A stretch of DNA of 64,000 bases from Rhodopirellula baltica SH 1 (GTDB lineage: Bacteria; Planctomycetota; Planctomycetia; Pirellulales; Pirellulaceae). Both the position numbers and the translations under genes were made by a program. Under the pieces are notes generated by a model, which was not told the DNA's origin, did no database searches, and saw only the letters and a program-made list of their open reading frames with translations. Shown in pieces: positions 53,001 through 60,300 of this stretch (within the stretch, counting starts at the first letter, position 1; each line of letters begins with the position of its first letter). Location of the stretch: contig NC_005027.1 of assembly GCF_000196115.1 (NCBI RefSeq), positions 1,550,001 through 1,614,000 of the forward strand. The letters are read 5' to 3'.

Positions 53001-56000
53001 TTGGGTTGAACCAGAAATTGAATTCGCCACCGGGTTGTCCGTCCGCATCGCCGTCGAGCGGTTGAGCGGCGGTTCCATTGACTGGTGTGTCGAGCAGGTT
53101 GCTGGCAGCAGCCGTTTCGTACGACATGACCAATTCGTAAGTCCCCTCGGTTACACCACCGATTCCGGTGCCGGTGATCACAGGGTTGTACGAGTTGTTG
53201 CCAGAAGCACTGACACCGACGACGTAATCGCCAGCTTCCAGGATTTCGATTTCAATCAGCGAATCGTCACTGAAGTAATCATCGTTGGCGGCGATTTCGA
53301 TGTATTCATCAGCGCCGACTTGCTTGTAGAGCCGAAGGGCCGTGTCCAAAGTGCTTGAGAGGCTTAAACGCTGGGCGACCGTCGAGATCGACAGCTTGCC
53401 CGGTTCGGTCAATTCGAATCGGTACAGGTCGATGTCGTTTGCTTCCGGACGGAACAGGTACTGTCCGTTGACAATGTCCGATGGGCTGGGGAACAACGCT
53501 TCGTTGTCGTTGCCCAATTGCGACGAGAAGTCGACCACGTCGGGTGACTCTGGGTTCACACCTTCGAGAACCGATCCGGTCGACTGAGTGACAGGTTGTG
53601 GCAGGTGATCGGCGTAGCCATAACCGAGCAGTTGTCCAATGCCCAAGAACGCACCGCGGAAGAACTCGCCGCCGGTTTGATCGTCGACGCTGGCGTCGAA
53701 GTCCTGCGCATCCATTACCAAAAGTTGACGATCACCGATCGAAGCAGCATTTGGATCGACGCCGAGGAAAGTCTGGCCATTGATGTCCAGCGGACGCGTG
53801 TCCAACGTCACACCGCCAACGGCACTGTTGACGGTTAGGTTGTCGTCAACGCTGCCGTAAAGCTCACCCAACGTGATGCTCAACAGCGGACTGCCTGATG
53901 GAATGCTGGTGACAGCACCCGATGCGGTGTCGCCGATCTCAACAAACTGAACGCCCAAGTATTCGCTGAACAGCGACATGACTTCGCGAACGCGTTGCTT
54001 TTGTTCCGCGGTGATTTGGTTGATGTAAGTCTTGTCGAGATCCAAACCGCTGCTGCTCGGATCGTCGCCCAACCAACTGGTCGGGAAGTTGTAGTAGGCG
54101 GTCGTCACGCCATCGAACGTGTCCGCACCACGGCGCCACACGTCCAAGGGAACGGTGCGTTCCAAGCGGCTCGGGTCGTCTTCGCGAATGTTGCGAACCC
54201 CTTGATAATCCGTGCCACCCGGGAAATCGAGTGTGTAGAGCGGATCGTTTGGATTCGGATTGTCGATCTCGCCGCCGGTCAAGCGAACGCTGGCGGTTTG
54301 TCCTTGGCCAATTCCGGCCAAGTTGTTGATGACCGCTGCGGTGTCAAAGCTGTCGCCAGCATCGGCCGCCACCGAGACGTTGCCCGGAGTCATGGGCAAG
54401 GCGCTGTCGTTGCCGACTTTCAATCGAATCGCGCCCGGAATCTTGGGCAACTGATCAATTGGCATCGGCGGGTTGGTTTGCTGAGTCAGGTCAGGAACTT
54501 CCGAGAAGCTGAAGTTACTGTTGCCGTCATTCAGGAAGTCATCAAACGTCAGGCGAACCGCATTGGGTTTGCCAGCGATCGCCGAAATGTTCGTTGGAGT
54601 GAAGACATCGTCGTCCGCACCCGTGACCGTGTCCCGAGTGAAGATCAGTTGGAACAACTCGGTTTGGTTGGCCAAGTTGGCGACGTTAACGTCTTCGGTG
54701 AAATAAACATCGATCATGTTCAACCGTGGCGTCCGTTGGCCTTGGTTGTCGACATCGATCGGTTCAGGAACCACCGCCAGAACTTGCGGTGGTTTGTTCA
54801 GGATGAATGGAACAGCGAAATCAACACCGTCGTTGAACGCTTCGCCAGCGAGGTTTCGCAGAGCGCGGTCGCCAGCACCGAAGATTTCGATTTGGTAGGC
54901 GTCATCGGGAAGTGGTTCCGCGAAACGGAAGACGACTTCGTTGGGGTTGCTGCCCAAACCGATGTAACCCGCGTTGACGGGAGTGTCCGTCGCACCGGTC
55001 AGTGGCAATGTGCCGGCAAAGCTGCCGATCGATCGGCTGGTGCTTCCGCGCTCTTGAGTCGCGGTGACCAACTCGGCTGCGGTCGGGGTCGTGTTGATCG
55101 CATTGATGAACTCGGCCACGGTCGTTGGGCTGGCCGCGTTGCGATTGACTTGAACCGTGATGGTTTTGCCGCTGACGGAAACCAACGGTGCCGTTGGGCC
55201 GCCGAAGTCGCGCGACTGAACGATGACCGAGATGCCTTGTCCGCCGACGCCGGATTGATTGGCGACGATTTTGGTGCTGAACGCGTTGCCAAGCCCCAAG
55301 TCGGTGAACGTTTGAGCCGCGTTGGCACCCGACAACGTCAGCGAGATTGGGCTGCTGGCTACCGATTGTCCGATCGGCGTTGAGGATGGTCCGCTGACTT
55401 GGAAGCCATCGGCGACCGTGTCTCGGTTGAGGTTGCGCTGGGTGGCGTTGTAGTTCTGAAGTGCCAGCGTCAGATCGCGGACCGTCGCCGGACGACTTGG
55501 GTTGGAGTTCAGATTCAGACTGAGTGTTTTGTTCTCAGGATCCTGCGTGATGATCACAGGAGCGGTCGTCAGAGGACGCGACGTACCGGTCAGGGTGACG
55601 GTCGTTCCATTGCCGCTGACGCCAGCCGCGGAGGCGCGGAACTCGAGCAACACATTCCCGTTCGTGTTGAAGTCCGTCACGGCCGTCGCCGCTTCGAACC
55701 CACCGTCTTCACCGGCACGCGTCACGCTGATCGCTAGCGGGTTCTCCGCCGTGCCCAGCGTGCTCGGGTCGATCGACGAATCATCGTCAAAGCGGAACGT
55801 CAGCTCATTGGGCGAAACGTTCAGCAGTTCCAAACCGTTGACCGGACGAATCGTGCTGCTGTTATCGATCAGCTCCGAAGCGTTGGGCTGGATGGCAACC
55901 AACTCAGGACCAGCCAGCAATTGGCGAGCTTCGAGCGATTGCGACTGAAGGCGTCGTTCCAATTTGGCTCGTTGCGTTTTCCCGCGTCGCGAGTGACCTC

Positions 56001-56106
56001 CTAACAGGGAGGATCCGCTGCGGCGGCGACGATCATCACGCCGCTTAGCGGCAGATTCGTTGGCATTGTGCATGTTGGAAGAGTTGCCCGGGTTACCGAT
56101 CGTCAT
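38083..56106 (-). CDS. giant modular extracellular protein with dockerin pair (6,007 residues)
   Basis: A basic N-terminus with LERRLQSQSLEARQLLAG (LE-x-R motif) leads the chain out of the cell. In order: SbsA/Ig-like units (to about 600); a metallopeptidase-like segment whose HExxH is replaced by LGIGQLLGYGY (about 815-835); three pre-peptidase C-terminal-type beta domains (about 880-1000, DIDLYRFELTEPGKLSIST; about 2400-2480; about 2680-2830); right-handed beta-helix stretches with two fibronectin-like units (about 1380-1600, each with YVYR...YRA); a propeller-like stretch (about 2850-3450); many 'DGxxF...TFEFD' modules (from about 3100 on); another beta helix (about 4600-4900); a GEVED-type domain (about 5725-5806); and two dockerin repeats (DVNNSGAITPLDALLIINAI and DVNGSGTVSALDALNVINRL, about 5820-5880). 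An acidic Ser-rich tail follows. It is probably a cell-surface or adhesion protein. The frame is unbroken throughout. Confidence 0.85.
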   Translation of the reverse strand: MTIGNPGNSSNMHNANESAAKRRDDRRRRSGSSLLGGHSRRGKTQRAKLERRLQSQSLEARQLLAGPELVAIQPNASELIDNSSTIRPVNGLELLNVSPNELTFRFDDDSSIDPSTLGTAENPLAISVTRAGEDGGFEAATAVTDFNTNGNVLLEFRASAAGVSGNGTTVTLTGTSRPLTTAPVIITQDPENKTLSLNLNSNPSRPATVRDLTLALQNYNATQRNLNRDTVADGFQVSGPSSTPIGQSVASSPISLTLSGANAAQTFTDLGLGNAFSTKIVANQSGVGGQGISVIVQSRDFGGPTAPLVSVSGKTITVQVNRNAASPTTVAEFINAINTTPTAAELVTATQERGSTSRSIGSFAGTLPLTGATDTPVNAGYIGLGSNPNEVVFRFAEPLPDDAYQIEIFGAGDRALRNLAGEAFNDGVDFAVPFILNKPPQVLAVVPEPIDVDNQGQRTPRLNMIDVYFTEDVNVANLANQTELFQLIFTRDTVTGADDDVFTPTNISAIAGKPNAVRLTFDDFLNDGNSNFSFSEVPDLTQQTNPPMPIDQLPKIPGAIRLKVGNDSALPMTPGNVSVAADAGDSFDTAAVINNLAGIGQGQTASVRLTGGEIDNPNPNDPLYTLDFPGGTDYQGVRNIREDDPSRLERTVPLDVWRRGADTFDGVTTAYYNFPTSWLGDDPSSSGLDLDKTYINQITAEQKQRVREVMSLFSEYLGVQFVEIGDTASGAVTSIPSGSPLLSITLGELYGSVDDNLTVNSAVGGVTLDTRPLDINGQTFLGVDPNAASIGDRQLLVMDAQDFDASVDDQTGGEFFRGAFLGIGQLLGYGYADHLPQPVTQSTGSVLEGVNPESPDVVDFSSQLGNDNEALFPSPSDIVNGQYLFRPEANDIDLYRFELTEPGKLSISTVAQRLSLSSTLDTALRLYKQVGADEYIEIAANDDYFSDDSLIEIEILEAGDYVVGVSASGNNSYNPVITGTGIGGVTEGTYELVMSYETAAASNLLDTPVNGTAAQPLDGDADGQPGGEFNFWFNPTNPDAVVYVDSVTGTNLPDRNFTTTDVNQFDLFVTMGTPTKPVAEIDDAIRLAEFRLNNGGTPVTKIRVIGGGSYEIGRSAFGNALKDGSSLDVPQDIALVIDGGSEFKMSRSRIGVGSTSESVDRSNSSLQILGTPYDAVSFVGLNGQVGSWGGIDLRGDIDYADDSKINMEDNAVFLNHIQYADIQHGGGQVSVDGQTLTISPIELADVRATILNNQIRNSAQAAIAATPNTFAETRFDESQYQNQVAPGASTPSYFTSDVTRVGPHIRGNVLTNNSINGLQIRLLTPTGGDLQSLEVNARFDDTDIVHVLTENLLIEGNPGGVNAANEAPSVLLVRTAATSTPATADGLAAGNYVYRMTFVDQNGFESTPSDNTTAVTVGANGSVQLSGLPTVSASSDFSGRRLYRATVDANGNPGEFRLVARLNTSDSSYRDSTAEGSNLLNPSIIAGTLLARASSTIQTSSIPNPAGGGTGMVEPGRYVYRFTFATADGTEVGPSSESQIIEMIDEGSISVSGIPAAPAGSGFASRIVYRAEVSSNGTVGEYRQVSVLNATQTSFTDAASIGTDRLDLLTVTAPLQARAGRLDPSLVIDPGMIVKLDGARIDVTFGSHLYAEGTAKEPIILTSLNDARYGTGGAFNTNNIAQGTNDGQNELTPGDWSGVYLAFGADASFDHAVLAGGGGTSRIEGGFASFNVLEVHQSGLRVANSRFESNADGRGFLNDSGNNTNNPEDPREQRVGRVNNASGTVFVRGAQPVVVNNEFVDGSGPAMSFDVNSFSWQEVTDPGRSTASRDFGTGSSLEDSLNRYEISGNSGPLIAGNAIDSATVSDDDVAAGIITAGLNGLEVRGGTVATEVVWDDTDIVHIVRDMIEIPNQHIYGGLRLESDARGSLVVKFQNQDLDVEDVLLRRQAGIVAGGTLLTAENEMLDIADRIGGSLQIVGQPDFPVVLTSLLDDTVGAGFTPDGRANIDTDNNGVRVDADGNPISILTSDTGGGQETPALLPLGQEYDRTDRTEVDNGTTIDNDIDPNSPGYLSTTVLGAGELQNVVVTGIDQNNGGALLAQQNYAFLYTTFIEVTNDFGTRTRIPLINAFGPNDNPNPILVGPDRVRSSGVFTAFGREIRFTAETFIVNNRAVAYTKLDFETVDGANFTAGNIGAIRVISYLDQGVTADDADVLYQIGTPGQADFRLMTLNETARVGFTHGGVYENDSINQFNASYSGWVTDDAGDLLNRLNTVQNGLNFDIAANINGDIPGAFGPVAGSANFDGVSSGTTAISQNGQPADIETAHVWQLSGGTDAARLTSFVEWIPFDPANPASITLPQSIDGAGSWDGITIREAASDANVSITSENEPGNVGNSDTNATPATSQYLGELAPSIAAGDESRRIGLIVEGEISSRGDEDVYAFVAEAGTQVWLDIDRTNSNLDTVIELIDANGNTLILSDDSLEEARQIEELLSVDPTDPNAAARRAALRAEVARRSGGGLNGYDIDQVLGLGTTLVDATADDSLFQDNYSTNARDAGMRIILPGTTGQRLLYHIRVRSGLTDTAESVTLPDGGGFLTSGDSLGKGRTTGSYQLQIRLGEDDVFAGTQVRYSDVRFATNGVQVIGGPMHSPLAGDDFETESPNNTFADAQRLGLYDGQYTSDGTITTLADGSIVLNRDSGGVDRVDIDLENAAGPLSSDSLSKNISGSLTDGGDVDWYEFEIDYKQLTRDDAALYLATVFDLDYSDGLARADTALYVFNALGELVLIGGDSNVADDQSSAGAGFDPSDLSRGSFGTADPYIGSAELPEGTYYVAISNQSRQPAVLDQFTNRDTANPLLRLEPVDSIRRIAEENFSNSSFFYPGTATTPVQPVLFDDNSILDYSLDDVVLYVNTGTTLFVVNPFTGENYGTIGNFGDEIRDIAFTANGELFAYTGYDDRPAGDTTWTYNRIDTATGQLSAPLSVGAGIETFHDLNVEAPPAQQILDQASDDGIEVEGITIRARFGTETGFFIGNRPTAQQGLTYTQNILYAFNEETGEATGPVFDLTLAGSGAGTDRREIGAIDTSIPIGNQDTQLGIANATANNANGLPVARLFDGDTFSLTNGTETETFELNQGFTILAASPADALTGATLPNAAIPIATDTTLDPASILNNTLLTVETPGNAPVTFQITDSTAAIPPGNIRVQLDRTSDAVVFIDNLASVIRQQGIPVSAKGTQLALPTATNVQLTGPGATPADGIALVGNNNVTAGNIAVTLLPTDTAETIAFRISQAVQAANTGGALPTVTATPQGNSLAITGAIANVSSVTGAIRAGGSPNGGTITGVELVGNSLYGVSDNGGLYFVPSAQLNGTGSRFVGNYVSTATDLIGLNFTGLRAGPNSVEDGAYSDILFGTTSNGRIYAFNTLGELQPIFAGGRNFIETGIFGALGLDFSTLDYNLWHVAGARADDAGHGYNQTFSDTRVGYTGGNSLQFNYTAGAFNGNYNFGEAPVQNLNTVNENVRQDGQSVQSTYNLPGGAKGIVQSNAFSLEGYASADLPTMYFNYFLETDGVDDDTQTDNDDDLFAEDRDTLRVYVIDQFGVEHLVATNNESRGNFSFDDEFDDPAQTGIYDDDIDVDVQQLFDNTGNWRQARVPLNEFAGQSNLALRIEFATAGTTATNTAEIRTVAASGLTDGETFTIGGQLFSIDLSPTIAFPSGAQLSQLFNSGPTAEATFTVDGQEYILTDGTRAVSAGQIEIDVTNGQPTALATLTAAEIAAAVSTTFDTSVNVQRLVPSGAELAVFYQNNPDEFRTVFLNGTEFLLDDGFRDTADATAQIAGTALVPIDILAVYQTFDDADPDVDQVVDLSQEDVARVLSAVIGETDGTVDYDQLVPTGNQLSALYSDASETFVVEIDGVEYVLNDGTRSIQTGQVSVAIADFARSDIGAELQAVVEQNTGVQSPQFTTVDNFDFSDASDPVDPFGNPNPAGAVGRNDLLFQATPLPYVDGNTQVSGRGTLGTVTTTGVTNLGDVDLSSVEVAAGTTITVSTLADNPGIDLNVRFFDSTGVELRSPTGGLLAVENAANGTVSVTAPSDGVIYIGISGPENGDYDPRVSGTTNAAQVGGYDVTVSINPQLDVRANSSVVEFNGVGSVSVSTGSGLRVGSQNALPGIPIRISQSATSQEVAAALRQALANRFTDGNETLIPLVGSAVRLPNLTINDSGPFASTAQRYGDRFGANGRGAAADNESNGAFIDDIIIGFAERGEMVSAANPIGANEDFVLDQSVNLTTPAQPTQPTVSGSYQLEIRDASEYVSSGEVPAFTPQVQRNANGTAVQVAVAPDGSQVQANANGQFLDGNGAALDLTGFTGPFGINIDDGSLVALDTSGEPIQIRGVAFDARFRTFDTNERLSSGITLTALPASEIQDGATFTLADANTRLTFEFDILNDFGASDGFVNDDNRVVVRLPRTASAAEVANEIIRLINSNQVQAVIDGSAARSNGTVPPASASSPNALVNADTRINLYGDLSLRPDTAGRPTFANIEIADLRGDTNRVDESQGVIMIENNRFLFSSNAGVDINRDASARVTSDDLRDATPSILTYARNLIELNTENLIPGVVVQNNVIAFNADAGIRITGLDGNGSATQDPVGFDRIVNNTLVGGPIESGAELGPQVFESILFDQGGISFADAVVQDTLSLGPDVSSEFTDSEAALGSPDCHGIGPEPTSGQFTFSLGSGGQATFLFQDNLLVGDGTSAPDLVIFESGTPERVAVEISRDGVTFFSVGQIFGSDNTIDLDSFGFGPNDQFGFVRLTDLSSSGTFDFGAAGADIDGIGAISTIAREIYTPGSQGIVVQQNSAPTILNNIVANFQTGIAVASPQNNVPGDVDVSGDLTVIGGNTFFRNANNATAGSTGLFAQFISPFQQIFVDPVNLVFTPQAGTATIDSGISSLEDRSSLETVRGAIGLPPSPIIAPVYDLNGQLRTDDPNVASPNGLGFNVFVDRGAEERGDNDGPRFVVTSPRGDDLFNLAGQAFSVGTIHDAFEIQLIDGIAPADAAPGVGIDDSTVRSELVRVSRFFSDSDEVELLSEGVDYRFSYEPGDNKIRLTPIGGVWPNNATYTVELLGSTQSGDTVGVLKAQQGRLYADGATTQVGDKIFEADTGIGLSILPSELTRVNPITNLIESNIDGQLVTIFDGVNEVTFEFDTEAIANVADGNVPVRLPAAATAEQISDIFARAINGTELQLVAIHMQVADDAAIETGRLQLLGTTEASENSYVSFEADSFLRHTNQVLDVTLLITTTNGVNDFDGQQVSIFDGQQELTFEFDSNGVAAANADVVVAIRTDSTARQITAELLAAISTAGLNVETSGATGNFRISGTNGPISVTSLTDSIIVEGNSEIGTSFGFGLIVPTEEGQVSPQLSDGQTFTISRGTAQAVTFELDFDGFLNNTVDADGNPVVAVSIPGGGFGGSTPDQVANALVAAISANFVGLSPVNIGGGRVTLGGDDQYSLNLANTSLSQSGFAGQPASIPVIVPLDDVRSAVVTGLEQSSATKLAAIQPIIDILSMSQTGVKRIAALYGEAISDAFASEIAAGTIVVQQPDSRILIEGASLVRGQSVISDRITDEVGNQLLAGEAIIFVGNPLDFGDAADPRTPVTVNENGPRHVITEGFQLGDRITADAGGVDNGSGTADSNADGDDGVAILGAMRPGFSTQFVIDVQSPTVGGVTPAFYLDAWFDWNGDGTFDETEVERFGSIGSGVARVIGTGGTTVNINVPSTAVTGPIQTRFRLSNESGLGSGGLAQSGEVEDYTFTINNNPYQNPSLIHDVNNSGAITPLDALLIINAINAADGDINLANIPAGITLPQYPDVNGSGTVSALDALNVINRLNELTSPGQDPTGAGEPLFASSTSSSVYSAVSDGVLASSATIAFDPTSTSDVDSHSDDDSRSSAPAGEPLVESAAKTVGDASSVFDSAAVISLDDVVETLASDRDQADQSEQSEISALDSIFASMN

Positions 56107-56563
56107 CAGTGTTGGCCTCGTCGTGCCGCTCTTAGCAAACCAATTTGGAGCTGGTCAGCGGCGGAGCAGGATGCGGGGGAAGTAGCGAAAATGGATGCCA
56201 AAGTCAGAGAAAAAGCTCGTTTTTGGCAGTTGGGATAAGTTGCAGCGGCTGCGCAATTGGGGCTTGGCCGCGGGGGTCGAGTGTACTTGGGGTGCCTCGC
56301 AAAGCAACGAAAAACGCTGTTCTGACAGGGTTTATGTCGCTGCGTGACGGTCATGACGGTCATCCGGTTCAGATGACTTTCACCGGCGATTGGATGCAAA
56401 ATGAGACCAGAAAGTTCCCGAGCCGAATCTGCAACCAATTCCGGCGTTCGAGATCGCAACTTCCGGTCGGGTTGTGACGGTTTTGCGGAACTTAATCACC
56501 CGCACGGGTTTGATGACGGTACATTCTTCACCATCGCCCCCTTCCTCTCCTGGAGATACTTGG

Positions 56564-57100
56564 ATGAAACACTTGATTGCGTTGGCCTTGATTGCTTGTT
56601 TGGCTACCACTGCGTCCGCGGACGACAAACCCGAAGGAAAGAAAAAGCGGGCCGGAAATCGGGACGCCGGTGCATGGATGGCCGGGAACGTTGCCAAATT
56701 GCTCGAGAAGGTCGAATTGACCGACGAGCAGAAAGAGAAATGGAACGAAGCCAAGAAAAGCTTCACCTCACAAGTCAAGGATCTGCGGGAGGAAGGCCTG
56801 ACCCCCGAACTGATGAAGAAGCGAAACGACGCTCAGAAAGAAGCTCGGGAAGCCGGTCTGGAGGGCAAGGAAATGGCCGCGAAACTGAACGAAGGCTTTA
56901 GTGAAGAAGAGCAGGCCTTGTTCAGCAAGCAACAAAAAGCAGTTCGCTCACTCCGCGCCTCGGTGGCGGGCATGCTGACCCCCGAACAGATGGAAGCGTT
57001 GCCAGAACAAGCCCGCAAGCAAATGTCCGCCGCTAAAGAACGCGGTGAGGGCAAAGGCAAGAAACAAGGAAAGGGCAAAGGCAAGAAGAAAGACGCCTGA
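56564..57100 (+). CDS. small exported Spy/CpxP-like helical protein
   Basis: A 178-residue protein with a signal peptide (MKHLIALALIACLATTASAD). The mature part is a charged helical bundle with an LTxxQ-like core: LLEKVELTDEQKEKWNEAKK, LTPELMKKRNDAQKEAREAG, FSEEEQALFSKQQKAV and MLTPEQMEALPEQARKQ. Spy/CpxP-type proteins are periplasmic and chaperone-like. The last 20 residues are a Lys/Gly repeat (GKGKKQGKGKGKKKDA). The ATG at 56564 has a GGAG site upstream. The gene diverges from the giant gene; the 457-bp gap between them (56107-56563) shows no other gene and must hold both promoters. A terminator follows at 57128. Confidence 0.75.
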   Translation: MKHLIALALIACLATTASADDKPEGKKKRAGNRDAGAWMAGNVAKLLEKVELTDEQKEKWNEAKKSFTSQVKDLREEGLTPELMKKRNDAQKEAREAGLEGKEMAAKLNEGFSEEEQALFSKQQKAVRSLRASVAGMLTPEQMEALPEQARKQMSAAKERGEGKGKKQGKGKGKKKDA

Positions 57101-57127
57101 GTCAGGCTGACCACACGATCAATTCTG

Positions 57128-57162
57128 ACCACGCGGGCTGCTTTCGGCACGCGTGGTTTTTG
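57128..57162 (+). terminator. Rho-independent terminator
   Basis: ACCACGCG (57128-57135) pairs perfectly with CGCGTGGT (57150-57157), followed by TTTTTGTTT. It lies 28 nt after the stop of the Spy-like gene on the plus strand. Confidence 0.85.
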
Positions 57163-57233
57163 TTTGGGAATTGGAAAGAGCCTCAGGGACTCAAGGCCAC
57201 TGGGCCGCAAGTGAATGGCACTTACTTTACGGA

Positions 57234-57345
57234 TTCGCCCTCCCCCTGGGAGGGTCGAGCGAAGCGAGGGGAGGGCTACACACCGGGTTTTAGGTTCGCC
57301 CTCCCCGGCCCGAAGCGGGCCGACCCTCCCTGAGGGAGGGTGAAG
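57234..57345. repeat. two 'CCCTCCC/GGGAGGG' hairpin repeats
   Basis: Unit one (57234-57278) is TTCGCCCTCCCCCTGGGAGG followed by GTCGAGCGAAGCGAGGGGAG and GGCTA; unit two (57295-57345) opens the same way and includes GGCCCGAAGCGGGCC. Both fold on themselves. Related text occurs in 32960-33080. The pair lies 21 nt past the dnaE stop codon. Confidence 0.75.
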
Positions 57346-57366
57346 CAAGAGCCATTCGGCCGCAGG

Positions 57367-60300
57367 TCAACGTTTCGGTTTGCTCATCAGCAGTTTGTAG
57401 TGGCCGGTCCCGAGCAGATCGTCCAGGCGTTCGCGAAGCTGCGGCGTGATGTCGACTCGGAACTTGTCGGCTTTGAAGTGCACCGTCTCTCCTTCGCACA
57501 ATTGCATTGCCAACAACAAATCTTTGTTGCCCGGGTAGCCGCGAACAATTTCGCGAACGTTGGACACCGTCTTTTCGTCGTGCTCGGCTTCGTCCAAACG
57601 GATCCGGATCCCGTGCGTGTAGCGTGAATCCAGTTCGTCCAGCGGCGTCAATTCGTCGATGATCAAGTTGATTTCATCGCCGCCTCCGCGACGGTCAACC
57701 TTGGCTTTGGCCAACACCACGGCATCGGGTTGAATTCGTTCACCACAAACCGCGAACCCCTTTGGCCAACAAATGCAGCGGACGCTGCCGGCCATGTCTT
57801 CCAAATCAAAGTTGGCGTACTTGCTGGGTGCACCCGGTTTTGGGTTTTTGGTGTGAGCGATTTTGATGCTGCTGATCATCCCACCCACGATGACCTCGTC
57901 GCGGTCTTTGCAATCCGCCATGGACTCGGTGGTGTGCGTGCGGAACGTCGCCAGCTTGTTTTCAAACTCGGCGAGCGGATGACTGTCCAGATAGAACCCG
58001 AGGACTTCCTTTTCAGCCAACAACTTTTCGCGATCGGGCCATTCTTCGATGTCGGGCAATGGAACCGCGGCGCTGGACTCGCCGTTGGAATCAGCGTCAA
58101 CTTCTTCATCGAATGCATCGAAGAAGCTGGCTTGGCCGGTCTTCTTGTCAGCTTGAACCTTGGCTCCCGCTTGCATGGCACGTTCCAGCACGGACGCCAA
58201 TTGGCTGCGTTTCGCGCCAAAGCAATCAAATGCGCCGGCCTTGATCAATGTTTCGATCGAACTGCGGTTACAGTCGTGCGGATCAACTCGTTCGCAGAAA
58301 TCGAAGATGTCTTTGAATGGACCGTTCTTCTTGCGTTCCTCTTCGATACTGATTGCCGTGGATCCACCACAAGCTTTGATCGCCGACAGTGCAAACGGGA
58401 TCTTGCCGTCCAGCACGCCGAAGTCAGCGTCGGATTGATTGACATTGGGAGGCAGAACCTCGATGTCCATCCGATCGCAATCTTCCATGTGCTCGACGAG
58501 CGCGTCCTTGCGTTTGAAGTTCCGCCCCGAGATGTCGCTGGACAGCAACGCTGCCATGAACTCCACGGGGTAGTGGGCTTTCAAATACGCCGTTTGGTAC
58601 GCAACCAAAGCGTACGCGGTCGAGTGCGATTTGTTGAAACCGTAACCGGCAAACTTGACGATCAGGTTCCAAATATCCTCGGCGTCCTTTTCCGCCAAAC
58701 CGTTCTTGATCGAACCGGCGATGAAAACATCGTGGTTGGCATCGATCAGTGCCTGCTTTTTTTTACTAATTGCCTTAATACACGTGTACGCTTTGGCCAG
58801 CGGCACGTCACCGAGGCGGTTGAGAATCCGCATCACCTGCTCTTGGTAGACCATGATCGAGTTGGTCTCTTCCAAGATCTCTTTCAAGACCGGGTGCTTG
58901 TACTCCGGTTGCTGCCGCCCGTGCTTGATGTTGACGTAGTCATCGACCATCCCGCCCTCGAGCGGACCGGGACGATACAACGCCGCCGTCGCGATGATGT
59001 CGTTGAACGTGTCGGGCTTCATCCGCTGAAGCAAATCGCGAATACCGCCGGACTCAAGCTGAAAGACACCCTTGGTTTCGCCGCGTTGCAGCAAGGCGTA
59101 GGAAGGTTTGTCATCCAGCGGAAACTTCAGTGGATCGATGGTGGTGCCGGTCGTTTGCTCGACCAACTTCACCGTTCGTGAAAGGATCGTCAGGTTGCGA
59201 AGACCAAGAAAGTCCATCTTCAGCAAACCGGACGCTTCCACGTCGACCATCGCCCACTGCGTGATCACATCCTGCTTTCCGGGGACGCGGCCAAGCGGCA
59301 CGTATTCGGTCAACGGTTTGTCGGCGATCACAACGGCGGCGGCGTGTGTACCGACGTTGCGAGCCAAGCCTTCGATCTTCATCGCCAGATCGAGCAGCTC
59401 GCGGATTTCCGGGTCGCCGTCGTAGATCATCTTCAGGTCGGCGCTCTTCTCGAGCGACTTCGCGATGGTGATCTTCAGCTCATCGGGCACCAATTCCGTG
59501 ATTTGATTGACACGCGATAGCGGAATGCCAAGTGCGCGACCGGTGTCCTTGATCGCGGCCTTTGCCGCAAGCGTTCCAAACGTCCCGATCTGGCAGACCA
59601 TCTCGCTGCCGTAACGTTCTTTCACATAGTCGATGACCTCGATCCGACGTTCTTTTTCGAAGTCGATATCGATATCGGGTGGCTCGGTTCGCGATTCATC
59701 GAGGAATCGTTCAAACAGCAAGTCATATCGCAGCGGACAAACGTGCGACATGTAAAGCGCATAACACACGATCGCCCCGACCCCGGAACCCCGAGCCGTG
59801 GCGCTGATACCGATGTCACGAGCGTGGTTGACGAAATCCCAAACGATCAGGAAGTACGTTGGGTAACCGAGCTTCTCGATCACGTCCAATTCGCGGTCCA
59901 GACGAGCCATCACTTCGTCGGATAGCTTCCCATCGATGATTCGCTCGTCGTCGCCTTCGTATCGCTCCATCAATCCCTGCTCGCAAAGCTTCCGCAGGTA
60001 ATCCAGCGGCGTCAGCTCGTCGGGGCAGGGGAAGCTCGGGAAGAAGTACTTGTTGAACTCCAGCTGAATGTCGACCGTGTCGGCGATCTCTTGGCTGCGA
60101 CCGACCGCGTCTTCCAATCCCGGGAACTTCTCGTACATCTGTTGCGGACTGCGAAGAAAGAACTGATCGTTCTCCATCTTCATCCGCGTGTTGTCGGTTC
60201 GGAATCGACCGGTGTTGATGCACAACATGATGTCTTGTGCTTCCGCGTCCTCTTGATTGACGTAGTGGCAATCGCTTGTCGCAACCAACGGCAATCCCAT

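Noticed and set aside
40168-55383. Long plus-strand frames (290 to 512 codons) opposite the giant gene
   Set aside because: They are antisense to a continuous 6,007-codon gene with clear domains, have Val/Asp/Arg-heavy composition typical of reversed codons, and lack domains, signals and ribosome sites.
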